Assembly: GCA_913045415.1 (NCBI GenBank)
Contig: CAJWPW010000035.1
Coordinates: 1 to 8,512 of the forward strand
Origin: an uncultured Fidelibacterota bacterium
GTDB lineage: Bacteria; Marinisomatota; Marinisomatia; Marinisomatales; UBA1611
DNA length: 8,512 nt
Direction of reading: 5' to 3'
Within the stretch, counting starts at the first letter, position 1; each line of letters starts with the position of its first letter. Made by a program: the position numbers and the translations under genes. Shown here piece by piece: positions 1-5,776 of this stretch. Below the pieces are notes generated by a model. The model saw nothing but the letters and a program-made list of their open reading frames with translations, had not been told where the DNA came from and searched no databases.

Positions 1-247
1 AAGGCAATTCATCTTCCCAAAGTTTTTCCAAAAGATATCGATCGTGGTTCCCTCGGATGAAAATACAATTAGGGATAGTTTTTAGCATCTCAAGTGTCTT
101 TTCAGGTTCCGGACCTAAGGCAAAACAATCCCCAAGGCAGATGATTTGATCTACGTCGTCTCTTTGATCAATAAGAGACAAAGCATGAATCAACGATGAC
201 AGATTTGAATGAATATCAGTTATAATGGCAAAGGTTTTTGTTACCAT
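1..247 (-). CDS. Calcineurin-like metallophosphoesterase, N-terminal part (3' end outside window)
   Basis: The minus strand reads from an ATG at 247-245 to the window edge, giving 82 complete codons with no stop. The translation has three of the sequence blocks that define calcineurin-like phosphoesterases, in order. They are a first metal-binding block TDIHSN near residue 10 (the D-x-H motif), GDCFALGP near residue 44 (the GD-x-x motif), and RGNHDRY near residue 70 (the GNH[DE] motif). These residues normally hold a two-metal centre that hydrolyses phosphomonoesters or phosphodiesters. The family of short, soluble enzymes starting directly with the D-x-H strand includes YfcE-like phosphodiesterases and diadenosine-tetraphosphatase-like proteins, so the substrate cannot be named. 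No signal peptide is visible, so a cytoplasmic location is likely. No Shine-Dalgarno sequence precedes the ATG. The gene is divergent from the PfkB kinase gene, with 156 bases between the two starts. The C-terminal histidine motifs lie outside the window. Confidence 0.88.
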   Translation of the reverse strand, partial: MVTKTFAIITDIHSNLSSLIHALSLIDQRDDVDQIICLGDCFALGPEPEKTLEMLKTIPNCIFIRGNHDRYLLEKLWEDELP

Positions 248-255
248 AGTCGTCA

Positions 256-285
256 AATATACATTTTTGAGATTTTAACGAGCAA
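256..285 (-). promoter_or_regulatory. Possible promoter for the metallophosphoesterase gene
   Basis: On the minus strand, TTGCTC (285-280) and TATATT (261-256) are separated by 18 nt, matching the sigma-70 consensus at 4/6 and 5/6 positions. Initiation about 6-7 nt past the -10 box would fall within a few bases of the ATG at 247, giving an almost leaderless message. That fits the absence of a ribosome binding site. In AT-rich DNA such matches occur by chance, so this is only a candidate. Confidence 0.25.
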
Positions 286-316
286 GATATTTCTAAAGAT
301 TTTACAGATTTACATA

Positions 317-345
317 TTGAGAGGGTTTCTGATCAGGTGTAAACT
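317..345 (+). promoter_or_regulatory. Possible promoter for the PfkB kinase gene
   Basis: TTGAGA (317-322) and TAAACT (340-345) lie 17 nt apart, the optimal spacing, with 5/6 and 4/6 matches to the sigma-70 consensus. Transcription would begin near 352 and leave a leader of about 50 nt before the ATG at 404. It sits in the 156-base divergent gap and supports the downstream ATG over the long in-frame extension that begins upstream of this promoter. Confidence 0.32.
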
Positions 346-403
346 CTCAGCTCATTTATTTAGTTTTTTAATTAAATCAAACCCACAATTATTAGATTAT
401 CAT

Positions 404-1387
404 ATGGAACCCAAAGTTTACGGAATTGGAAATCCGCTCATCGATGTTGTGATTTCTTCAACGGATAAAGATTTAAAAAATTTAGAATTGAGTAAGGGTG
501 TTATGCATCTTGTAGATGAGAATCGGCAATCAGAAATCATTCAATATTTTAAAAAGTCTACTCCCCAATACCTTCCTGGTGGATCAGCGCCAAATACTCT
601 CCTAGCTTGCGCAGGCCTCGGAATACCGTCTTTGATTGCTGGGAAAATAGGCCATGATGAATTTGGTAATATTTATCAGGAACAGGCCGATCGATACGGT
701 GTGGTTTCAGGACTCGTGAGAGGCGATGGCCCAACTGGATCAAGTATTATTCTTGTTACGCCTGATGGTGAAAGAACCATGAATACACATCTTGGGATGT
801 GCCGTCAATATTCCCCAGCAGATATAGATGAGAAAAAATTGGCTCATTCAACTTTCTTTTATTTTACAGGATATATGTGGGATACCGATTCCCAAAAGGC
901 AGCCATTAAAAAAGCCATTTCTATTGCAAAGGAAAATAATGTTCAAATTGTTTTTGATGTGGCAGACCCCTTTGCAGTTGATAGAAACAAAGATGAATTT
1001 TTAATTATGATTGAACACGATGTGGATGTTGTTTTTGCAAATTACGCCGAACTTTCCATTTTGTTTGATTCGGAAAATGTTGATTCATCGGCAGACGAAT
1101 TGATGAAAATTGTACATCGTGCAGGAATCAAACTTGGGAAAAAAGGTTCCTTAGTATTGGATGATGGAAAAAAATATCACCTGCCACCGCAACCCATTTC
1201 AGCAATTGATTCCACTGGTGCAGGTGATATGTATGCAGCCGGATTTTTAACAGCACTAGCCAAAGGATATTCTACTAAAAGAGCCGGTGAGATTGGAGGA
1301 TTGTTGGCTGAAGAAATTATTCAGCAATCAGGTGCGCAATTTGGTATTGATAAAATAAATTTCTTAAGAATAAAATTTTTCGAATAA
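404..1387 (+). CDS. PfkB-family carbohydrate/nucleoside kinase (adenosine kinase-like)
   Basis: This 327-residue protein has the usual length and both signatures of the ribokinase/PfkB superfamily. The substrate-side motif is GGSAPNT at residues 59-65, after an N-terminal strand ending GNPLIDVV. The C-terminal signature DSTGAGDMYAAGFL is at 269-282; its GAGD carries the catalytic base D275 and the phosphate anion hole. FANYAEL (211-217) supplies the N-x-x-E motif tied to magnesium and phosphate binding. The family transfers phosphate from ATP to a sugar or nucleoside hydroxyl. The overall arrangement, including the segment MNTHLGMC at 126-133, resembles bacterial proteins annotated as adenosine kinases, so purine nucleoside salvage is the best guess; a sugar substrate remains possible. 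The ATG at 404 was chosen because the family motif starts a few residues later. The frame is open back to 209, but those 65 residues look like translated noncoding DNA and run into the divergent promoter region. No Shine-Dalgarno sequence is seen. The protein is soluble, with no signal peptide or membrane segment. Confidence 0.9.
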   Translation: MEPKVYGIGNPLIDVVISSTDKDLKNLELSKGVMHLVDENRQSEIIQYFKKSTPQYLPGGSAPNTLLACAGLGIPSLIAGKIGHDEFGNIYQEQADRYGVVSGLVRGDGPTGSSIILVTPDGERTMNTHLGMCRQYSPADIDEKKLAHSTFFYFTGYMWDTDSQKAAIKKAISIAKENNVQIVFDVADPFAVDRNKDEFLIMIEHDVDVVFANYAELSILFDSENVDSSADELMKIVHRAGIKLGKKGSLVLDDGKKYHLPPQPISAIDSTGAGDMYAAGFLTALAKGYSTKRAGEIGGLLAEEIIQQSGAQFGIDKINFLRIKFFE

Positions 1388-1447
1388 AAAAATACAACTG
1401 CTAATTAATAAACATCTCCTAATAACCCTATTTACACAATCCCTTGG

Positions 1448-1482
1448 AAGCATAATCCGAATTCAGGTAAATTCGGTGGCTT
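1448..1482 (+). other. Stem-loop in the gap between the kinase and the TPR lipoprotein gene
   Basis: CCGAATT (1457-1463) and AATTCGG (1470-1476) are perfect inverted repeats around a 6-nt loop. A second pair, AAGC (1448-1451) and GCTT (1479-1482), can stack outside them across a small asymmetric internal loop. The downstream sequence is U-rich but interrupted (TTTAATCGTTTATTTATT). This could be a weak terminator for the kinase gene or a structured 5' leader for the lipoprotein gene, whose start lies 25 nt downstream. The inner arms are each seven bases, and three of those base pairs are G-C. The sequence does not decide between the two roles. Confidence 0.45.
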
Positions 1483-1498
1483 TAATCGTTTATTTATT

Positions 1499-1503
1499 GA
1501 GGA
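1499..1503 (+). promoter_or_regulatory. Ribosome binding site of the TPR lipoprotein gene
   Basis: GAGGA lies four bases before the ATG at 1508. It is the clearest Shine-Dalgarno match in the window, though the spacing is short. It fixes the start so that translation begins right at the basic n-region of the lipoprotein signal peptide. Confidence 0.55.
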
Positions 1504-1507
1504 AAAT

Positions 1508-2620
1508 ATGCTAACTAAAAAATCAATATTTCTGGCAATACTTTTCACGCTTTCCATGATAATGGTAGCTTGTTCAAGCCAGGAATACACCACTGCCAAA
1601 TTGGCGATCCAACAATCTGATTTTGCAAAAGCTGCAGAATGGTTACCCAAAGCCATGGCGGTTGAACCTGATAATCCTGAAATCCCGGTTGTCCTAGGTT
1701 TAGAGATCCATGCGCAGGATGGCGATTGGAAAAATATGGTTGCTATGTTTAATAAAGCCATGGCGATTGATCCGGATAAAGAGATCGAAGTCCGTGGATC
1801 ATTTATCTCTGTAAAAGATGCCGTTGCCAATTATATAGAATTTTACTGGGCTAAGGAATTCAATGTAGGTGTAGAACAATTCAAGAAGATTCAGGATGAT
1901 CCGGATAATAAACCCCAATACCTTGAAACGGCCATCGCTCATTTCCAAAATGCAGCTGTCATTAACCCCACAGATGCGAATACACATGCGACCCTTGCGA
2001 AATGTTATTTTGATGTTGGAGATAAAGAAGCAGCAAAAAATGCGGCCTTAACTGCCGTTGAAAAAAATCCGGAAAGTTTCGAAGCCAATTTTGGTGCAGG
2101 ACAAATACTTATTCGTGCTGGTGCTTCTTCAGAAGATGTACTTCCTTATTATGAAAAAGCGACATCTATTAAGCCATCAAATAGCAAAGTTCTGCGCGAA
2201 TTGGCAGGAACCTATTATGATTTAGGACAAAGGGAAAGATCTCTTGAAGTGTTTGAGAATGCAATTTCTAATGAAGATGATAAGATTGTAAAAGCCGATC
2301 TTTACTTTAACTTGGGTGTGATCCATAGCCAAATGCAAAACTTCGAAGAATCAGAAAAAGCATTTGATGAAGCTTTTTTTCTAAATGAAGATGATTTTGA
2401 AGCTGCATTAGGTATGGCTCGATCATACGAAGGCCTTGGTGATAATTATTTAAATGGGGCGGAAGGATTTGAAAAAGATCTGGATAAAAGTGCCCGGTGG
2501 TACCGCAAAGCAGAAAAGAAGATCAAATCTGTCATGATCATTGATATTGATAATAAAGGTACCTACCAGAAAACTCTGGAATTGATTCGGTATAAACGAG
2601 ATGTAGCTGAAGGGAATTAA
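1508..2620 (+). CDS. TPR-repeat lipoprotein
   Basis: The protein has 370 residues. It opens with a lipoprotein signal peptide: a basic start (MLTKK), a hydrophobic core, and a lipobox-like MVAC that puts the lipidated cysteine at residue 22. After cleavage it should be anchored by lipid to a membrane facing the periplasm, or to the outer membrane. The rest is built from tetratricopeptide repeats, helical hairpins that serve as protein-binding scaffolds. Recognisable units are at about 23-56, 57-90, 137-154 (second helix only), 155-188, 189-223, 224-257, 263-296 and 297-340. They show the usual A..Y...G, A...F..A and P-end positions, such as INPTDANTH at 152-160. A stretch at about 91-136 is less TPR-like, may be an insertion, and contains aromatic residues. 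The last 30 residues are charged. No enzymatic motif is visible, so the partner is unknown. The gene converges on the DUF58/moxR pair. TPR proteins are frequent in Bat operons, but this one is on the opposite strand. Its envelope role is inferred from the lipobox and repeats only. Confidence 0.87.
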   Translation: MLTKKSIFLAILFTLSMIMVACSSQEYTTAKLAIQQSDFAKAAEWLPKAMAVEPDNPEIPVVLGLEIHAQDGDWKNMVAMFNKAMAIDPDKEIEVRGSFISVKDAVANYIEFYWAKEFNVGVEQFKKIQDDPDNKPQYLETAIAHFQNAAVINPTDANTHATLAKCYFDVGDKEAAKNAALTAVEKNPESFEANFGAGQILIRAGASSEDVLPYYEKATSIKPSNSKVLRELAGTYYDLGQRERSLEVFENAISNEDDKIVKADLYFNLGVIHSQMQNFEESEKAFDEAFFLNEDDFEAALGMARSYEGLGDNYLNGAEGFEKDLDKSARWYRKAEKKIKSVMIIDIDNKGTYQKTLELIRYKRDVAEGN

Positions 2621-2627
2621 AAAAGTC

Positions 2628-2657
2628 AAAATTTGAAAGGTTAATATTTCAAATTTT
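2628..2657. terminator. Hairpin between convergent genes, possible bidirectional terminator
   Basis: AAAATTTGAAA (2628-2638) and TTTCAAATTTT (2647-2657) form a perfect 11-bp stem with an 8-nt loop. It starts seven bases after the TPR stop codon and ends four bases before the DUF58 stop codon on the other strand. Each arm begins with A-rich and ends with T-rich sequence, so it could act in both directions. The stem has a single G-C pair, so it is less stable than a typical intrinsic terminator. Confidence 0.5.
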
Positions 2658-2661
2658 CACC

Positions 2662-3564
2662 CTAACCTAGTTTTTTTCGCTTATTTAAATATTCTGTTAG
2701 ACCAAGATCCAAGTTCTGATCGGTGAATATTGGTATATAATCAATCAGTTTATTTCGGCATTCTTTTTGATAGTAGTCCTGCAAACTTGAGATCAGATCC
2801 GTATAACTGGAGCGAATATGCCACGGTTCAGTGGTAATCTCTTCACCAGTCTCCATATCCAAAAATTTAGTACGTGTATTAAAATCAAAATCAAATTCTT
2901 TCCTGTCCAAAATATGAAAAACGATCACTTCTTGTTTTTTGTGACGAAAATGTTTTAGTCCATTCATGATCTCTTCAGGATCATCAAAAAGATCTGATAT
3001 CAGTATAACCAATCCGCGCTTGTTAATCCGTTCCGCCATTTCATGAAGGACTGGTTCAATCTTTGTATCATTTCCTGCCTTTTCATCGTCCAATTGGGTC
3101 AGGATGGCATTCAAATGGCTTGATTTAGATTTAGGAGGAATAAATGAATCAATCTTTCCTGAAAACCGAACCAAGCCTGCAGCATCCTGTTGATTGATCA
3201 TCAAATAGGATAATGCAGCAACGAGTGAATTGGCATAATTTAGTTTAGAAACTGAACCACTAGAATAAAGCATGGATCGGCTCGTATCCAAAATAAGATG
3301 AGCCCGGAGATTGGTTTCTTCTTCATACCGCTTTACATAAAGACGATCTGTTTTGCCATATAATTTCCAATCAATATGCCGAATTTCATCTCCAGGGCCA
3401 TAGGCACGGTGTTCAGCGAATTCAACTGAAAAACCATGATAAGGACTCCGATGCTGACCAATAATGTATCCTTCTACCACAAGCCGAGCCCTAAGTGCCA
3501 TGGAATTGAGCATGGCAACCGTTTCTGGCTGAAGATATTTTCTTTTGTCTGTAGTTGCCGCCAT
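2662..3564 (-). CDS. DUF58 domain protein (von Willebrand A-like), MoxR partner
   Basis: The protein has 300 residues from the ATG at 3564. The DUF58 signature occupies about residues 35-80, with the conserved blocks GQHRSPYHG, SVEFAEHRAY, GDEIRHIDWK and YVKRYEEE. It is followed by a von Willebrand A-like fold with DTSRSM at 93-98, a D-x-S-x-S metal-site motif, and a later acidic block ISDLFDD at 189-195. No transmembrane segment or signal peptide is seen, so it is the short, soluble form of the family. Family members are encoded beside MoxR ATPases and are thought to be their clients or adaptors in metal-centre insertion, envelope integrity or stress tolerance; the molecular role is not established. 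The ATG follows the moxR stop codon by one base, so the two are probably translationally coupled. An in-frame GTG at 3582 would overlap moxR and is a less likely start. The usual downstream membrane-bound vWA (BatA/BatB-like) genes are absent, because this gene ends at the convergent hairpin. Confidence 0.88.
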   Translation of the reverse strand: MAATTDKRKYLQPETVAMLNSMALRARLVVEGYIIGQHRSPYHGFSVEFAEHRAYGPGDEIRHIDWKLYGKTDRLYVKRYEEETNLRAHLILDTSRSMLYSSGSVSKLNYANSLVAALSYLMINQQDAAGLVRFSGKIDSFIPPKSKSSHLNAILTQLDDEKAGNDTKIEPVLHEMAERINKRGLVILISDLFDDPEEIMNGLKHFRHKKQEVIVFHILDRKEFDFDFNTRTKFLDMETGEEITTEPWHIRSSYTDLISSLQDYYQKECRNKLIDYIPIFTDQNLDLGLTEYLNKRKKLG

Positions 3565-3565
3565 T

Positions 3566-4561
3566 TTATTCTGTGATAGCACCCAGAAGTTGTTTAAGGA
3601 TATCTTCTATTTTTAGTCCTTCGGCTTCTGCATTAAAATTGGCGAGAACTCGGTGCCGAAGAATGGGTAAAGTCAGGTCTCGAATATCATTAATATTAGG
3701 TGTGGGTCGTCCTTCCAAAACGGCTTTTGCTTTAGCACCCAATACTAAATATTGAGAAGCACGCGGGCCAGCGCCCCAGTCAACAGAATGTCGGATGAAG
3801 TCCGGACAACCATCTGAATTCGGTCGTGTGGCCCTCACCAGTTTTACAGCATATTCCACAACGTTATCTGCCACAGGTACACGTCGAACAAGATCCTGAT
3901 AGGAAGCAATTTCCTGTTTTGACATAATAGCTTGGACCAGCTGAGTTTCTGTTGAAGTCGTTTCTCGAACGATGGCTATTTCATCCGTAGTGGATGGATA
4001 ATCAATTTTTAGATTAAACATGAATCGGTCCAACTGTGCTTCCGGCAACGGGTAGGTTCCTTCCTGCTCGATTGGATTTTGGGTAGCTAAAACAAAGAAG
4101 GGTTCATCGAGATCGTATGTTTGTCCCCCGGTGGTGACCTTATGCTCTTGCATTGCTTCTAACAAAGCCGCTTGTGTTTTTGGTGGTGTCCTATTGATTT
4201 CATCAGCCAAAACGATATTAGCAAAAATGGGACCTTTGTAAAATCGAAATGAACGCTGTCCCGAATTGGGATCCACATCAATAAGTTCAGTGCCCGTGAT
4301 ATCGCTGGGCATGAGATCCGGTGTGAATTGAATGCGCTTGAAAGAAAGGTCTAACACATCTGATAATGTTTTGATGAGTAATGTTTTTGCCAATCCCGGA
4401 ACGCCAACTAGGAGAGAGTGCCCCCTTGCCAAAAGCGCAATGAGCATATGATCCAGAATATCTTTTTGTCCTATAATAACCTTCCCGACTTCCTGAGAGA
4501 AGGTTTGTTTGGCTTCAGCTAGTTGTTCAAGGATAGCCAAATCTTTTTGTGTATCTATCAT
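3566..4561 (-). CDS. MoxR-family AAA+ ATPase
   Basis: This 331-residue protein has the typical length and architecture of the MoxR subfamily. The Walker A loop is GVPGLAKT (53-60) and the Walker B stretch is IVLADEINR (116-124), where D120 and E121 coordinate Mg2+ and activate water. The sensor 1 region is ATQNPIEQEGTYPLPEAQ (159-176), almost a MoxR trademark. LDRF at 177-180 carries the likely arginine finger, and sensor 2 lies around GAGPRASQ (263-270). A helical lid domain fills the C-terminal third. MoxR proteins form ATP-driven rings that remodel or load partner proteins containing von Willebrand A domains, and the DUF58 gene immediately downstream is the likely partner. The protein is cytoplasmic. 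No clear Shine-Dalgarno sequence precedes the ATG at 4561. A terminator-shaped hairpin lies in the leader 32-61 nt upstream and may influence expression. Function in this organism is inferred from family and context; the ATPase call itself is secure. Confidence 0.93.
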   Translation of the reverse strand: MIDTQKDLAILEQLAEAKQTFSQEVGKVIIGQKDILDHMLIALLARGHSLLVGVPGLAKTLLIKTLSDVLDLSFKRIQFTPDLMPSDITGTELIDVDPNSGQRSFRFYKGPIFANIVLADEINRTPPKTQAALLEAMQEHKVTTGGQTYDLDEPFFVLATQNPIEQEGTYPLPEAQLDRFMFNLKIDYPSTTDEIAIVRETTSTETQLVQAIMSKQEIASYQDLVRRVPVADNVVEYAVKLVRATRPNSDGCPDFIRHSVDWGAGPRASQYLVLGAKAKAVLEGRPTPNINDIRDLTLPILRHRVLANFNAEAEGLKIEDILKQLLGAITE

Positions 4562-4584
4562 AAAATTTGTATTTGTTAACTGGT

Positions 4585-4622
4585 TAAAAAATGGGGCAAA
4601 AGTTACCCAAATGGACTTGCCC
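4585..4622 (-). terminator. Terminator-shaped hairpin in the moxR leader
   Basis: Read on the minus strand, GGGCAAGT (4622-4615) pairs with ACTT (4603-4600) and GCCC (4597-4594), with a two-base bulge between them. That gives an 8-bp stem and an 11-nt loop. It is followed after CA by a run of six Ts (4590-4585 region). This is the form of an intrinsic terminator, yet it lies upstream of moxR on the same strand, where no minus-strand gene precedes it. It may be an attenuator or may stop antisense transcription out of the rlmN side. Its activity is not demonstrated by the sequence. Confidence 0.4.
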
Positions 4623-4701
4623 TAAAAAGAAACAATCAACGCACTAAAATTAAAATAGTTTCCCATTGAAGATTCAGATATTGATTCGGAAATTCCAGTT
4701 C

Positions 4702-5742
4702 ATGTCTGACACAGTGAAGTTAAAATATAAACCATTGATTGGCCAATCAATCCCTGATTTGGAGTCTTTTGCTGAATCCCAAGGGGAAAAACCATTCCGT
4801 GGACGACAACTCTTCGATTGGATATATCGCCAACAAGTGGATGATGTTTCCGCTATGACTGATCTTTCAAAATCGTTTCGGGAAAAACTTGCCCATGTTC
4901 CTATTCATCCGCTTAAAATAATAACCGGGGATGTGTCGGTTTCAAAACAAACACAGAAAATCCTTTTTGAATTATTGGATGGGAATTTGTTGGAATCTGT
5001 ATTAATGAAAGAAGGCAACAGAATCACAGTTTGTTTATCTACGCAAGTGGGATGTGCTGTGGATTGTGATTTTTGCGCCACTGCAAAAATGGGATTTATC
5101 AAAAATCTTACTACAGGTGAAATTGTAGATCAATTTCTTCAACTCCAGAAAATGAGTGAACAAAAAATTACCAATGTGGTTTTTATGGGCATGGGTGAGC
5201 CCTTTCTAAATTATAAGAATTCCATTGCGGCGGCGGATCTTCTTCACCATTCCAAAGGAATTAATATGGCAGCTTGGCGTATCACCATTTCCACTGCGGG
5301 GGTTGTACCCAAGATCCGACAATTTTCTGAAGAACAACAACCTTACAAACTAGCAGTGAGCCTGAATGGAACCACACAGAATCAACGATTAAAAACCATG
5401 CCGATTACCGAAACACATTCATTTTCAAATCTGATTAAAGCATCGAAAGATTATGCATACAATTCTCGCAATAGGATTACCTTTGAGTATGTACTCATGG
5501 ACGGGATCAATGATCAACCCAAAGATGCAGAACGGCTTATTCAATTATTGGGGTCGATTGAATGTAAGTTAAATATGATCCCCTATAATGAAATTGGTGA
5601 TGTTTACAGGAGACCATCTGATGAAAAAATTGAAACATTTATGAAATCTCTGAAACAAGCACCTTTTCCGGTGACGGTCCGCTGGAGTAAGGGAACAGAT
5701 ATTGATGCCGGCTGCGGTCAACTGGTAACAAGTTCCACATAG
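4702..5742 (+). CDS. rlmN: RlmN, dual-specificity 23S rRNA (A2503)/tRNA (A37) adenine-C2 methyltransferase
   Basis: This 346-residue protein carries the full RlmN signature. The radical-SAM cluster is CAVDCDFC (residues 118-125), with C118, C122 and C125 in the C-x3-C-x2-C spacing typical of RlmN/Cfr. C111 lies seven residues before it, in the position of E. coli Cys118. The C-terminal catalytic cysteine is C338 in DIDAGCGQL. The SAM-binding GMGEP loop is at 163-167, and the N-terminal region holds FRGRQLFDWIY (32-42). The enzyme uses two SAM molecules to methylate C2 of A2503 in 23S rRNA and A37 in certain tRNAs. It affects translational fidelity and sensitivity to ribosome-targeting antibiotics. 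All key cysteines are present, so it should be active. The horizontally acquired resistance gene cfr is related, but the chromosomal setting and conserved N-terminal part favour RlmN. The ATG at 4702 is preferred over an in-frame TTG at 4666, because it lies immediately before the conserved region. The M20 gene follows after 34 nt and is probably cotranscribed. Confidence 0.95.
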   Translation: MSDTVKLKYKPLIGQSIPDLESFAESQGEKPFRGRQLFDWIYRQQVDDVSAMTDLSKSFREKLAHVPIHPLKIITGDVSVSKQTQKILFELLDGNLLESVLMKEGNRITVCLSTQVGCAVDCDFCATAKMGFIKNLTTGEIVDQFLQLQKMSEQKITNVVFMGMGEPFLNYKNSIAAADLLHHSKGINMAAWRITISTAGVVPKIRQFSEEQQPYKLAVSLNGTTQNQRLKTMPITETHSFSNLIKASKDYAYNSRNRITFEYVLMDGINDQPKDAERLIQLLGSIECKLNMIPYNEIGDVYRRPSDEKIETFMKSLKQAPFPVTVRWSKGTDIDAGCGQLVTSST

Positions 5743-5765
5743 AATTAAGCAGAGTTAAAAATATA

Positions 5766-5770
5766 AGAGA
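5766..5770 (+). promoter_or_regulatory. Weak ribosome binding site of the M20 gene
   Basis: AGAGA lies six bases before the ATG at 5777. It is only a partial Shine-Dalgarno match, but the spacing is right and it supports this start, which agrees with the N-terminus of family members (a short helix, then DWRRDFHQYPELGF). Confidence 0.35.
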
Positions 5771-5776
5771 AATAAT

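Noticed and set aside
209..403. In-frame 65-residue N-terminal extension of the PfkB kinase
   Set aside because: The family motif begins just after the ATG at 404. The extension is rich in I, L, F and K like translated AT-rich noncoding DNA, and it overlaps the divergent gene start and promoter candidates.
1432..1830. Open frame on the minus strand over the TPR gene
   Set aside because: It is antisense to a clear lipoprotein gene, with no recognisable motif and no ribosome binding site.
4666..4701. TTG start adding 12 residues to RlmN
   Set aside because: There is no ribosome binding site, and a good ATG lies just downstream, before the conserved region.
4702..5742. Could the rlmN-like gene be the resistance methyltransferase cfr?
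   Set aside because: No mobile element is nearby, and its base use resembles its neighbours. The N-terminal part and motifs fit ordinary RlmN.
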